Assembly: GCF_014647535.1 (NCBI RefSeq) | Contig: NZ_BMPJ01000003.1 | Location: 62,001-126,000 of the forward strand | Direction of reading: 5' to 3' | Length of the DNA stretch: 64,000 bases | Origin: Thermus composti | GTDB lineage: Bacteria > Deinococcota > Deinococci > Deinococcales > Thermaceae | Part shown: piece after piece, positions 18,106 through 27,060 of the stretch | Layout of the letters: the number at the start of each line of letters is the position of its first letter | Position numbering within the stretch: position 1 is the stretch's first letter | Notes under the pieces: generated by a model | Database searches by the model: none | Seen by the model: the letters and a program-made list of their open reading frames with translations, nothing else | Told to the model about the DNA's origin: nothing | Made by a program: the position numbers and the translations under genes

Positions 18106-20397
18106 TCAGTTCCTAAGCGGCTTACCCGTCTTCAAGGTGTGGGCGATCCGCTCCTGGGTCTTACGGGTCCCCAGCAGCTTCAAGAAAGCCTCCCGCTCCA
18201 GGTCCAAAAGGAACTCCTCCGAAACTTCCCGGGCCGGTCCCTCGCCCCCGGAGAGCACGTAGGCGATCTCCAGGCCGATGCGCATGTCGTGGTCGGAAAT
18301 CTCCCCCGCCTCCCTAAAGGCCCAGACCGCATAGCGCAGGTTGCCCAAGGCCTCGCTTCCCAGAACCCGGATCCTGGGGGGAAGGGGCGGCCGGTAATCC
18401 GGGGCCAGCTCCAAGACGCGCCGTTTGGCGTCGGCGATGAGGAAGTCCCGGTTCATGCTGATGCGGTCCCGGTCGCGGAGGAAGCCCATCTTCCGGGCCT
18501 CGAGGGCGCTGGTGGAGGTCCTGGCCAAGGCGATCAGGTTGAAGGCCCGCTTCACCCCCTCAAAGGGGTCCGCCTCCTCGTAGGGCGCAAGCTCCTGGGT
18601 GAAGCGCAAAAGCATCTCCTTGGTGCCACCCCCGGCGGGCAGAAGCCCCACCCCCGCCTCCACCAGGCCCATGTAAAGCTCGGCGTGGGCCTGAACCGCG
18701 TCGGCGTGCAGGGTGAACTCCGCCCCACCCCCTAAGGTGAGGCCAAAGGGAGCCACCACCACGGGGAAGGGGCTATAGCGGAGGGACAGGGAGGCTTTCT
18801 GGAACTGGCGCACCGCCAAGGCGAGCTCGTCCCAGTCCCCCTCCTGGGCCAGGGAGAGGATGAGGGCCAGGTTGGCCCCGGCGGAGAAGGCCCTCGGGTC
18901 CTCGTTGCCGATGACAAGGCCCACATAGCCCTTCTCCTCCACGTACTCCAGGCTCTTCTGGAGCATGCGGATGACCCCTTCCCCGATGGCGTTCATCTTG
19001 GTGCGGAACTCCAGGAGGGCCACCCCATCCCCCAGATCCAGAAGGGCCGCCTCCTTGCTTTCCAAAAGGGTCTTGCCCTCGGACTTGAGGGCCTTTAGGG
19101 AGATGACGCCCTCCCGCTTGGGCAAGGGGTGATAGGCCCCGTCAAACCCCAGGTAGGTGCCATCCTGGTAGAAGGCCCCCTGGGCCTTCTGGAGAAGGGC
19201 GGGCGCCTCGAGGCCGTGCTCCTTCAAAAGGGCATGGAGCCGGTCTAGGCCCAAGGCGTCCATGCTCTTAAAGGGCCCCTCCTCCCAACCGAAGCCCCAC
19301 TCCAGGGCCTGGTCCACGGAGACCAAGTCGTAAGCGATCTCCTCGGCTTTTTCCAAGGTGTAGTGGGCCGTGCGGGCGAAAAGTTCCCTCAGGAAAGCCC
19401 CGTACTTCCCCGGGAGGTCCAAGACCTTGGGTAGGCGCTCCCGCAAGGGCAGGTCCCTTAGGGCCCGGAGCTCGGGCAGGTCCACCTTGGCCCGGGGCAC
19501 ATACTCCAGGGTCCGGTAGTCCAAAGTGTAGATCTCCCCGTTCACCCGCCTGTAGAAGCCGGCGCCCGCCTTTTCTCCAAGGCGGCCCTCCTCCACCAGC
19601 CGGTGGACCCACTCGGGAAGGGTGAAGTCCTCCCCGGTGGCCTGGGCCAGCTCCCCGGTCACCAGCTTCAGCACGTCCAGGCCCGTGAGGTCGGCGGTGC
19701 GGAAGGTGGCGGAGTTAGGCCGGCCAAGGAGGGGACCGGTGAGGGCGTCCACCTCGTCGATGGTGAGGCCGTGCTTCTCCATGAGCCGCACCGCCTGGAC
19801 CATCCCGTAGACCCCCAGGCGGTTGGCGATAAAGCCGGGGCGGTCCTTGGCCAGCACCGTACCCTTGCCCAAAATACGCTCCCCAAAGCGGCGGATCTCC
19901 TCCAGGACCTTGGGGTCGGTCTCCGGGGTGGGGATCAGCTCCAGAAGGTGAAGGTAGCGGGGGGGGTTGAAGAAGTGGGTGCCCAAGAAACGCTTGCGGA
20001 AACCTTCCGAGCGGCCTTCCAGAAGCACCCGCATGGGAATGCCGCTCGTGTTAGAGCTAACGATGGCGGTGGGCTTCAAGAGGCCTTCCAGGCGGGCGTA
20101 GAGGGCCTGCTTGGGCTCGGGTTTTTCAATGATGGCCTCCACCACCCAGTCGCAGTCCTTGAGCTTGTCCAGGTGGTCCTCGGTGTTGCCGATCTCCACG
20201 TACCGGGCAAGCTCGGGGTCCATGAAGGCGGCGGGCCTGGCCTTTAGGGCCCGCTCCAGCCCCCGCTTGGCGTACTCGTTGCGGTCCTTTTGCCCAGGGA
20301 TATCCAAGAGCACCACCGGGATCCCAGCGCTGGCCACCAGGGCGGCGATCCCGCTACCCATGGTCCCTGCGCCCACCACGCCTACCTTCTTGATCAT
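18106..20397 (-). CDS. fadB: 3-hydroxyacyl-CoA dehydrogenase / enoyl-CoA hydratase fusion
   Basis: The 763-aa protein catalyses the hydration and second oxidation of beta-oxidation. Order is reversed from E. coli FadB: the NAD-binding Rossmann domain comes first (KKVGVVGAGTMGSGIA), with SNTSGIPM and GTHFFNPPRYLHLLELIP of the dehydrogenase active site and two C-terminal dehydrogenase domains, then the crotonase-like hydratase domain from about residue 445 (AFSAGANLALIL; LGGGAEFTLHADAVQAH; ELYMGLVEAGVGLLPAGGG). The Glu of GLVEAGVG is at a catalytic hydratase position. I chose ATG 20397 because it follows TAAGGAGGTGG; an in-frame start eight codons upstream overlaps that site. It is the first gene of the operon. 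Confidence 0.95.
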   Translation of the reverse strand: MIKKVGVVGAGTMGSGIAALVASAGIPVVLLDIPGQKDRNEYAKRGLERALKARPAAFMDPELARYVEIGNTEDHLDKLKDCDWVVEAIIEKPEPKQALYARLEGLLKPTAIVSSNTSGIPMRVLLEGRSEGFRKRFLGTHFFNPPRYLHLLELIPTPETDPKVLEEIRRFGERILGKGTVLAKDRPGFIANRLGVYGMVQAVRLMEKHGLTIDEVDALTGPLLGRPNSATFRTADLTGLDVLKLVTGELAQATGEDFTLPEWVHRLVEEGRLGEKAGAGFYRRVNGEIYTLDYRTLEYVPRAKVDLPELRALRDLPLRERLPKVLDLPGKYGAFLRELFARTAHYTLEKAEEIAYDLVSVDQALEWGFGWEEGPFKSMDALGLDRLHALLKEHGLEAPALLQKAQGAFYQDGTYLGFDGAYHPLPKREGVISLKALKSEGKTLLESKEAALLDLGDGVALLEFRTKMNAIGEGVIRMLQKSLEYVEEKGYVGLVIGNEDPRAFSAGANLALILSLAQEGDWDELALAVRQFQKASLSLRYSPFPVVVAPFGLTLGGGAEFTLHADAVQAHAELYMGLVEAGVGLLPAGGGTKEMLLRFTQELAPYEEADPFEGVKRAFNLIALARTSTSALEARKMGFLRDRDRISMNRDFLIADAKRRVLELAPDYRPPLPPRIRVLGSEALGNLRYAVWAFREAGEISDHDMRIGLEIAYVLSGGEGPAREVSEEFLLDLEREAFLKLLGTRKTQERIAHTLKTGKPLRN

Positions 20398-20421
20398 GGC
20401 CACCTCCTTATACTGAGTCAA

Positions 20422-20450
20422 AGTTTACGCCGGGACCGCCCCGATGTCAA
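20422..20450 (-). promoter_or_regulatory. Consensus promoter of the fadB-fadA-acyl-CoA dehydrogenase operon
   Basis: On the minus strand TTGACA (20445-20450) and TAAACT (20422-20427) are exactly 17 bp apart, giving a leader of about 18 nt with a strong ribosome site. The heptamer CTTTGAC occurs twice, over the -35 (20446-20452) and over the -10 (20417-20423), 29 bp apart, and may be an operator. A small inverted repeat, AGGGCGA/TCGCCCT, lies upstream at 20496-20511. Confidence 0.75.
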
Positions 20451-20538
20451 AGGGGGAGCGTTTTAGGGCTTGAAGACCCTTGACAAGGCATCCCCAGGGC
20501 GAGATCGCCCTCCGCCTGAAGCTCTTCAACCCGAACCC

Positions 20539-23475
20539 TTAGCGGTCGGCGAAAAGGTAGAGGGCCTCCATCAGGGCCTCGGGGTAGTCCCGGGGCCTTA
20601 GGCCCTTTTTCTCCAGGCGGAAGCCCGGGGGGTACTGGGTGAGCTCCACCCGGTAGGGGAGGTTTTTGAGCCCCCGGGCGTCGTAGTCTAAGGGCCAGGC
20701 GGCGAAGACCGCCTGCAGGTGGGTGAGGTCCTCGGTGAGGGAGACCACCCCCTTGCGCTCCGCCACCAGGCGGAGCCGGGTGAGGTTCACGAAGTTCTCC
20801 GCCTCCTCGGGAAGAGGCCCGTAGCGCTCCTTTAGCTCCCGCACCAGCCGGGAGACCTCGGCCAGGCTTTGGGCCTGGGCGAAGCGGCTGTAGTAGCGGC
20901 TTCGGGCCTCGAGGCTCCCCACGTACTCCGCGGGAAGCCGGGCGGAAACGGAAAGGTCCAGGGTGACGTGGGGCCTCTCTGTCCGCACCTCCCCCTTGAG
21001 CTTGCGGATGGCCTCTTCCAGAAGCTCGGTGTAGACCTCCAGGGAAAGGGCCTTGATGTGCCCGTGCTGCTCGGGGCCGAGGAGGTTCCCCACACCCCGG
21101 ATCTCCATGTCCCTTTCGGCCAGGAGGTGGCCCGAGCCCAGGTCCGAGAGGTCGGCGATGGCGGCGAGGCGCTTTTCCGCCTGCTCGGTGAGGCGGGGCG
21201 GGTGAAAGAGGTAGGCGTAGGCCTCCTGGTCCCGCCTTCCCACCCGGCCCCGAAGCTGGTAGAGGGTGGCAAGGCCCAGGCGGTCCGCCCGCTCAATGAG
21301 GATGGTGTTGGCCTCGGGCACGTCTAGACCTGCCTCAATGATGGTGGTGGCGAGGAGGACATCGTACGCCCCCTCGGCGAAGAGGAGCATGGTCTCCTCT
21401 ATGAGGCTTTCGGGCATCTTCCCGTGGACCACCCCGATGCGGGCCTCGGGGACGAGGTTTTCCAGAAAGCGCCGCCTGGCCTCAATGGAGGCCACCCGGT
21501 CGTGGACGTAGAAGACCTTGCCGCCCCGCTCCAGCTCAAAGAGGATCGCCTCCCGCACCAAAAGGGGGTCAAAGGGGGCGAGGAAGGTCTTGATGGGCTT
21601 CCGGCCCGGGGGTGGGGTTTTTATGCTGGAAAGGTCCTTAAGCCCCACCAGGGCGGAGTAAAGGGTGCGGGGGATGGGGGTGGCGGAGAGGTAGAGGGTG
21701 TCCACCTCCGCCTTAAGCTCCCGGATCCTCTCCTTCTGGGCCACCCCGAAGCGGTGCTCCTCGTCCACGATGAGAAGGCCGAGGTCCTTGAAGCGCACGT
21801 CCCCTTGGAGGAGGCGGTGGGTGCCGATGACGATGTCCACCGTGCCCTCGGCGAGGCCCTTTAAAATGGCCGCCTCCTCCTTCTCCGGGGTGAAGCGGGA
21901 AAGGACCGCCACCCGCACAGGAAGCCCAGCAAAACGCTCGCGGAAGGTCTTCCCGTGCTGCTCGGCAAGGAGGGTGGTGGGCACCAGGAAGGCCACCTGG
22001 GCCCCGTGCCCCACCACCCGGTGGGCGGCCCTCAAGGCCACCTCGGTCTTGCCGAAGCCCACGTCCCCCGAGATCAGGCGGTCCATGGGGTGGGGGCTTT
22101 CCAGGTCCCTTAGCACCTCCTCCAGAGCCTGCTTCTGGTCGGGGGTGAGCTCGTAGGGAAAGCCTTTCTCCACCAGAGGGTCCCACTCGGGCAGGGGCGG
22201 GAAGGCCCGGCCCGGGGTGGCCTTCCGCTTGGCCTGGAGGACGAGGAGCCTTGCGGCCAGCTCCTCCACGTCCTTCCGGGCCTTTTCCTTGGCCCGCTGC
22301 CACTCGCTCTTGCCCAGGGAGGAGAGCTCCGGGGGGTCGTCCGTGGTCCCGGGGTGGCGCTTGAGGAGGGGAAGCTGCTCCACGGGGAGGTAAAGCCTCC
22401 CCTCCCCCCGGTAGCGCAGGACCAGGTAGTCCCGCCTGGCCCCCAGGACCTCCCGGGTCTCCAAGCCCAGGAACTGGCCGATGCCGTGCTCGGGATGGAT
22501 GAGGTAGTCCCCCGGGGAGAGGGCCCCGGGGTCGGAAAGCCCCTCCCCCACCCGGACTCTGGCCCGCACCCCTCCCGTGGCAAAGACCAGGGCCTCGGTG
22601 AGGAGGACCCACTCCCCCCACTCCGCCCCGCCCTCAAAGTCCCCGAAGAAGAGGGCAAGCCGCCCCTTGGGGCCGGGAAAGCGGTCCAGAAGGAGGGGCG
22701 AGAAGGCTTGAAGGCGCCTTTTGAGGTACTCCAGGGTGCGGGCGTGGCCCACGAAGAGGTGGACCCGCTTCCCCTCGGCAAGCCAGCGGGCGAGGTCCTT
22801 CTCCAGGGCCTTCAAGCTTCCCCGGTAAGGGGGAAGGGCCCGCACGCCAAGCTCCAAAGGGGGAAGCTCCACCCCGCCCCCCAAGGCCACCCAGGGCCTT
22901 CCTGTGAGGAGAGGCCAGAGCGCCTTGGGGGCGAGGGCCGGGGTGTCCAGGTAGACGGGGCCGGGGAAGTGGAGGACCTTCTTGGAGGTGAAGCCCTCCG
23001 CCTTCCCTGGCTTGGGCAAAAGGACGTGGCGCCGCCTTTCCTCCCCCCGGACCAAAAGCCTTTCCAGCTCGTCCCCGTAGAACTCCAGGCGCACCTCGCC
23101 GAGCTCCAAGACCTCCCCCAGGACGCGGTAGTCCTCGTCCCGGGCGTAGCCCAGCTTGAGGAGGCGGGAAAGGAGGGCCTCCCGGGGGTAGGCCCGGCCC
23201 ACCTCCAGAAGAAGCCGCCAGGCCTCGGGGTCCTCGGGGAAGGGGCTTAAGGCCTCCTCGTAGGAGAAGACGAAGAGGGCCTTTTCCTCCAGGGCCTCGA
23301 GGCCTGGGTTCACGTAGACCGGCACCCCGAAGGCAGAGAGGTTCCGGTAGCGGCGGACCCGGTCCTCAGGGGCCAAAAGGACCGCCGGGGGGTTCTCCCG
23401 GGCGAAGAGGAGAGCCCCCACCACCTGGGGCACGCTCAGACGGTAGCCGTAAAGGCGCTCTAGGGCAAGCTCCAT
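20539..23475 (-). CDS. mfd: Transcription-repair coupling factor
   Basis: Mfd displaces RNA polymerase stalled at DNA damage and recruits UvrA. The 978-aa protein is shorter than E. coli Mfd (1148 aa), mainly in the N-terminal UvrB-like part, as in other Thermus. Visible parts: UvrB-homology region (1 to about 300), the polymerase-interacting RID fold starting at [21 protein letters not shown], the translocase with Walker [17 protein letters not shown], helicase motif [38 protein letters not shown] and QLRGRVGR, and the C-terminal UvrA-gating domain from about 860. The ATG at 23475 has no ribosome site and follows a small hairpin. It lies just downstream of degV on the same strand. Confidence 0.96.
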   Translation of the reverse strand: MELALERLYGYRLSVPQVVGALLFARENPPAVLLAPEDRVRRYRNLSAFGVPVYVNPGLEALEEKALFVFSYEEALSPFPEDPEAWRLLLEVGRAYPREALLSRLLKLGYARDEDYRVLGEVLELGEVRLEFYGDELERLLVRGEERRRHVLLPKPGKAEGFTSKKVLHFPGPVYLDTPALAPKALWPLLTGRPWVALGGGVELPPLELGVRALPPYRGSLKALEKDLARWLAEGKRVHLFVGHARTLEYLKRRLQAFSPLLLDRFPGPKGRLALFFGDFEGGAEWGEWVLLTEALVFATGGVRARVRVGEGLSDPGALSPGDYLIHPEHGIGQFLGLETREVLGARRDYLVLRYRGEGRLYLPVEQLPLLKRHPGTTDDPPELSSLGKSEWQRAKEKARKDVEELAARLLVLQAKRKATPGRAFPPLPEWDPLVEKGFPYELTPDQKQALEEVLRDLESPHPMDRLISGDVGFGKTEVALRAAHRVVGHGAQVAFLVPTTLLAEQHGKTFRERFAGLPVRVAVLSRFTPEKEEAAILKGLAEGTVDIVIGTHRLLQGDVRFKDLGLLIVDEEHRFGVAQKERIRELKAEVDTLYLSATPIPRTLYSALVGLKDLSSIKTPPPGRKPIKTFLAPFDPLLVREAILFELERGGKVFYVHDRVASIEARRRFLENLVPEARIGVVHGKMPESLIEETMLLFAEGAYDVLLATTIIEAGLDVPEANTILIERADRLGLATLYQLRGRVGRRDQEAYAYLFHPPRLTEQAEKRLAAIADLSDLGSGHLLAERDMEIRGVGNLLGPEQHGHIKALSLEVYTELLEEAIRKLKGEVRTERPHVTLDLSVSARLPAEYVGSLEARSRYYSRFAQAQSLAEVSRLVRELKERYGPLPEEAENFVNLTRLRLVAERKGVVSLTEDLTHLQAVFAAWPLDYDARGLKNLPYRVELTQYPPGFRLEKKGLRPRDYPEALMEALYLFADR

Positions 23476-23478
23476 GGG

Positions 23479-23495
23479 AAAGGCCCTTGCGGGCC
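23479..23495 (-). terminator. Weak hairpin between degV and mfd
   Basis: On the minus strand GGCCC-GCAA-GGGCC is followed by TTT. The stem is only 5 bp with a GNRA loop, and it sits 3-4 nt before the mfd start, so it could be a weak terminator for degV or a 5' element of the mfd mRNA (TAGAAT at 23501-23506 is a possible mfd -10). Confidence 0.35.
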
Positions 23496-23498
23496 TCC

Positions 23499-24344
23499 TT
23501 ATTCTACCGCGTAAGCGTGGACGGCCAAGGCGCCGAGGCCCACGTTGGCGGCGATGGTGGCCCCGGAGCGGACCAAACGGCCCCGTTCTATCCGCAAGGA
23601 GTTCTCAAGACTCCGTTTAAGCCCTTCAATCCACTCGGGCTTGGCGTCGGAGTGGGCGATGGTGATGCGGGCAAGCCTTCCCCTAAGCTCCTCGGCCACC
23701 AGCCGGGCCAGGACCTCGGGGATGCTCCCCTCCCGGGCCACCCGCAGGAAGCGGATATGCCCCTTTTCAATGCGGAGGATGGGCCTTAGGCCCAGGAGGT
23801 TCCCCACCACCTCCCCGAAGCGGGGTAGGCGGCCGTTCCGGGCCAGGTGGGAGAGGTCGGCCACGCTGAAGTAGAGGCTGGAGCGCTTGAGCCTGTCCAC
23901 CTCCCGCACCACCTCCTCCTCGTCCGCCCCGCCCTTGAGCATCTCCACGGCCCGAAGCACCATGGCCCCAAGCCCGGCGGAGACCATTCCCGTGTCCACC
24001 ACCCGGATCCGGTGGGGAGCTACCTTGAGGGCCGCTTCCCGGGCCCGCTCCACGGTCTTGGAAAGCTCCTCGGAGACGTGGAGGGAAAGGAGCCGGTCGT
24101 AGACCTTTAGGTGGCGCTCGTAGACCTCGGCGAAGTCCTCCACGGTGGGGGGCTCGGTCACGGGCTCGGCCCCGGCGCGCATGGCCTGGTAGAGGGCATC
24201 GGGGGTGAGCTCCTCCCGGTCCTTGTACTTGCGGTCGCCCAGCCGCACGTAGATGGGCACCAGGCCCACCGCTTCCTCTTCCAGGAGGCTTGGGGAGAGG
24301 TCTGCCGTGGTGTCGGTCACAAGGCCCAGTTCCACGGGCCCCAT
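23499..24344 (-). CDS. DegV-family fatty-acid-binding protein
   Basis: DegV proteins bind one fatty acid between two domains; in Firmicutes FakB they present it to the kinase FakA. The 281-aa product shows the family start [18 protein letters not shown], the central [13 protein letters not shown] region (TEPPTVEDF in place of TSQPS), [15 protein letters not shown] and SHLARNGRL-type sequence followed by LLGLRPIL. I chose ATG 24344 because the preceding 97 codons of open frame lie antisense to pcp and show no conservation. No fakA-like kinase is in the window. It precedes mfd on the same strand. Confidence 0.92.
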   Translation of the reverse strand: MGPVELGLVTDTTADLSPSLLEEEAVGLVPIYVRLGDRKYKDREELTPDALYQAMRAGAEPVTEPPTVEDFAEVYERHLKVYDRLLSLHVSEELSKTVERAREAALKVAPHRIRVVDTGMVSAGLGAMVLRAVEMLKGGADEEEVVREVDRLKRSSLYFSVADLSHLARNGRLPRFGEVVGNLLGLRPILRIEKGHIRFLRVAREGSIPEVLARLVAEELRGRLARITIAHSDAKPEWIEGLKRSLENSLRIERGRLVRSGATIAANVGLGALAVHAYAVE

Positions 24345-24346
24345 CT

Positions 24347-24352
24347 TATAAT
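24347..24352 (+). promoter_or_regulatory. -10 element of pcp
   Basis: A perfect TATAAT lies 14 nt before the pcp ATG (24367), between divergent degV and pcp. No clear -35 is visible. Confidence 0.5.
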
Positions 24353-24366
24353 GGCGGGCGGTTGCC

Positions 24367-24960
24367 ATGGTTCTGGTCACAGGGTTCGCACCCTTCGGGG
24401 GGCTAAGGCACAACCCCTCGGCCGCCCTCCTGGACCTCTTGCCCGAGGCCCTGAGGGAAACCCCCCTCCACAAGGCGGTCCTTCCGGTGGACACCGAGGC
24501 CCTTCCCGAGGTCCTAAAGGCCCTCTGGGGGCTTAAACCCCGGGCCGTTTTGCACCTGGGCCTCGCCCTAAACCGCCCCCACCTCACCCTGGAGCGGCTT
24601 GCGGTGAACCTCCTGGACTTTGACCAACCCGACAACCGGGGGGTGGTGGTAAGGGAAAGGCCGGTGGTTCCCGGGGGGCCTTTGGCCCTGCCCGCCCGGG
24701 TTCCCGTGGGGAAGCTTTTGGCGCACCTCCGGGAAGCGGGGATCCCCGGAAGGCCAAGCCTCTCGGCGGGAAGCTACCTCTGCAACCAGGCCTTTTACCT
24801 TTCTCTGTACCACCTCCCGGAAGAGGTCCCCGTGGGCTTCCTCCACCTCCCCCCCGACGAGACCCTGGCCCTGGAAAGGGGCGGGGCCTATGTGCCCCTG
24901 GCCGAGCAAGCCCGGGGGGTGCGGCTCCTCCTGGAGGCCCTGTGCGGGTCCTCTTCCTGA
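24367..24960 (+). CDS. pcp: Pyroglutamyl-peptidase I
   Basis: This C15 cysteine peptidase removes N-terminal pyroglutamate. The 197-aa protein has the start VLVTGFAPFGG, the Glu region RLAVNLLDF, the nucleophile in SAGSYLCNQAFYLSLY and the catalytic His in GFLHLPPDE. It resembles the T. thermophilus enzyme (192 aa) but differs at many positions, more than most other proteins here. The last 19 bases overlap the start of the next gene, a glycosyltransferase, so the two are probably translationally coupled. Confidence 0.94.
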   Translation: MVLVTGFAPFGGLRHNPSAALLDLLPEALRETPLHKAVLPVDTEALPEVLKALWGLKPRAVLHLGLALNRPHLTLERLAVNLLDFDQPDNRGVVVRERPVVPGGPLALPARVPVGKLLAHLREAGIPGRPSLSAGSYLCNQAFYLSLYHLPEEVPVGFLHLPPDETLALERGGAYVPLAEQARGVRLLLEALCGSSS

Positions 24961-25988
24961 CGGACGCCCGGGCCATCGGGGGAAGCGAGGTTTACCTCAA
25001 GGAGATGCTCCCCCGGCTCAAGGCCCTGGGGCTTGCCCCGGAGGCCGCCCTGCCCGAGGCCCCGGGAAACCTCCCCGTCCGCCAGGCCTTGGAGGAAGCG
25101 GGGGTCCCAGTCCACGCCTATACCCACCCTCAGGCCCTGCCCCAGGGCTTTGACCTGGTGGTGGCCTCGGCCTGGTACCCCCAAAGCTACAAGGCCTTCT
25201 TCGGACGCTACCCGGGCCTTATCCCTTTGGTCCACGACCAGATAGAGATCTTCTATCCCCTAGGGGGGCGGTACCTCTACCGCCTGGGCTACCGCCTCCT
25301 CCAGGCCCCCAACCTCCGGAGGGCCAAGGCGGTGCTCACCGTCTCCCGGTGGGCCGCCCGGTGGCTTCGGGAAGTGCACGGGGTGGACAGGGTCCTGGCG
25401 GTGCCCAACGGGGTGGACACCCGCCGCTTCCGCCCCCCCACCCTCGAGGAGAAGGCCGCCCTTCGGGAGGCCTACGGCCTCAGGCGCTTCACCGCCTTGG
25501 TGCCCGCCCGGATGAGCCCGGAGAAGAACCACCTGGCAGCGCTCCTCACGGCGAAGCTCCTCCCTCAGGTAGACTTTCTCCTGGTGGGCACGGGGGCGCT
25601 TTTAGGCATCTGGCGGAAGACCGCGCGGCTTCTCGGCCTAAGGAACGTGCGCTTTTTAGGCCGGAGGGAGGACATGCCGGGGCTTTACCGGGCCGCCGAC
25701 GCCATGCTCCTCCCCACCCTGGGGGAGAACCAGTCCCTGGCCACCCTCGAGGCCATGGCCTCCGGCCTTCCCGTCATCACCACCCCCATCCCCGCCCAGG
25801 CCGAGCTCATCCAAGACGGCCTCACCGGGAGGCTCGTCCCCCCCTGGCCCCCAAGGCTCGCCCAGGCCCTCAAGGAGGCCACCCCGGAGCTGGGCCTTCG
25901 GGCGCGGGCCTTTGTGGAGCGGCACCACACCTTAGACCAGGCCGCCCGGCAGCTCATGGCCGCCTTAAGGGAGGTGGCCGGTGCTTGA
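24942..25988 (+). CDS. GT4-family glycosyltransferase A
   Basis: A 348-aa GT-B fold glycosyltransferase starting at GTG 24942 inside the end of pcp. The N-terminal domain has FLTDARAIGGSEVYL and the acceptor-side LVHDQIEIFYP; the C-terminal nucleotide-sugar domain has NGVDTRRFRPPT, PARMSPEKNHLAAL, LRNVRFLGRRED and the GT4 signature LPTLGENQSLATLEAMASGLP (E-x7-E type). It is a clear paralogue of the next gene, sharing GSE, HDQ-E, RFRPPT and EKNHL at matching positions, but keeps the normal high G+C of the genome. The sugar and acceptor are unknown; the cluster context suggests envelope polysaccharide or glycolipid. Confidence 0.88.
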   Translation: MRVLFLTDARAIGGSEVYLKEMLPRLKALGLAPEAALPEAPGNLPVRQALEEAGVPVHAYTHPQALPQGFDLVVASAWYPQSYKAFFGRYPGLIPLVHDQIEIFYPLGGRYLYRLGYRLLQAPNLRRAKAVLTVSRWAARWLREVHGVDRVLAVPNGVDTRRFRPPTLEEKAALREAYGLRRFTALVPARMSPEKNHLAALLTAKLLPQVDFLLVGTGALLGIWRKTARLLGLRNVRFLGRREDMPGLYRAADAMLLPTLGENQSLATLEAMASGLPVITTPIPAQAELIQDGLTGRLVPPWPPRLAQALKEATPELGLRARAFVERHHTLDQAARQLMAALREVAGA

Positions 25989-27060
25989 GGTGGCCTTCCT
26001 CACCGACGCCCCCCGCGTGGCCGGAAGCGAGATCTGGCTCTTGGAAGTGCTGCCCCTTCTTCCCCGCCTCGGCATCCACCCCACCGTCTTCCTGCCCAAG
26101 TCCCCTGCCCTCCGAGGCTTAGCCTCGCGTTTTGAGCAGGCCGGCATACCGGTCATTCAATACCCTAGCTTGGCCAAAGTCCTTAGCGATCTCAAAAATT
26201 TTCATGCCCGCGTCCTCCAAGCCTGGTTCCCCAGCACCTATAACCTCTTGAGGTATCTTCCCGAACCTCGTCTGGTCTACATCCACGACCAACTGGAGTA
26301 CCACTATCCCTTTGGGCTTGACCGCCTCTATCGCGCCATCTACCGCTATACCAAGGCCCACCGGATCCGCCTCGCCAGCCGGATCCTGGTAGGAACCTAC
26401 TGGGCCGCCGATTACCTATCGCGCCACTTCGGTCTCCAAGCCCACACGGTGCCTAGCGGGGTCAACCCCGAGCGTTTCCGGCCCCCAACCCCCACCGAGC
26501 GCAAGGACCTTAGGGCCAGGTTCGGCTTCCACCGCTTTACCGTTTTGACCCCGGCCCGTTTCACCCTGGAAAAGAACCACCTCGTGATCCTGCAAACCGC
26601 CAAGCGCCTACCCGATGTGGACTTCGCGCTGGCCGGTGACGGCGAACTGGCGCGGCTTATCAAGGCTTTAGCAATCCTTTGGAAATTGAACAATGTGCGC
26701 TTCTTGGGGAACCGATGGGATATAGCCGAAGTTTACCGAGCCAGCGACGCGGTTCTTTTCCCTACCCTTGCCGACAACCCCGGGCTGGTCATCCTAGAGG
26801 GCATGAGCACAGGGCTTCCCGTCATAACCAGCCCCTTCCCTCCTCAAGCGGAGGTCATTTCCCCGCTTGAGGGATGCCTGGTCCCCCCCACACCCTACAC
26901 CTTGGCCGAGGCCATCCGCTGGCTCATAGACCACCCAAGCGAGGCCCAAGCCATGGGTAAGCGCGGCCGGGAGAGGGTGGTCGCCCAACGGACCACCCTT
27001 CACACCGCCCAGGCCCTAGCGGCATGCCTGCACGAAACCAAGAGTGTACAATCCCCCTAG
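25981..27060 (+). CDS. GT4-family glycosyltransferase B, atypical base composition
   Basis: The 359-aa enzyme (GTG 25981, overlapping the previous gene by 8 bases) is a paralogue of glycosyltransferase A: FLTDAPRVAGSEIW, YIHDQLEYHYPFG, PSGVNPERFRPPTPTE, LTPARFTLEKNHL, NNVRFLGNRWDIAEVY and the signature FPTLADNPGLVILEGMSTG. From about 26110 to the end its codons are much less G/C biased: sample 60-base lines at 26161 and 26701 have 48 and 53 percent G+C, against about 70 percent around it. This points to recent transfer or replacement of this copy. Function in detail is unknown; it likely adds a sugar to an envelope glycan. Confidence 0.87.
   Translation: MLEVAFLTDAPRVAGSEIWLLEVLPLLPRLGIHPTVFLPKSPALRGLASRFEQAGIPVIQYPSLAKVLSDLKNFHARVLQAWFPSTYNLLRYLPEPRLVYIHDQLEYHYPFGLDRLYRAIYRYTKAHRIRLASRILVGTYWAADYLSRHFGLQAHTVPSGVNPERFRPPTPTERKDLRARFGFHRFTVLTPARFTLEKNHLVILQTAKRLPDVDFALAGDGELARLIKALAILWKLNNVRFLGNRWDIAEVYRASDAVLFPTLADNPGLVILEGMSTGLPVITSPFPPQAEVISPLEGCLVPPTPYTLAEAIRWLIDHPSEAQAMGKRGRERVVAQRTTLHTAQALAACLHETKSVQSP

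Noticed and set aside
20496-20511. AGGGCGA/TCGCCCT inverted repeat as a terminator of mfd
   Set aside because: The loop is only 2 nt and no T-run follows on the minus strand. I keep it only as a possible operator.
23499-24635. Longer DegV with a 97-residue N-terminal extension
   Set aside because: The extra residues lie antisense to pcp, are Arg/Ser rich without conservation, and the family start ([11 protein letters not shown]) is at ATG 24344.
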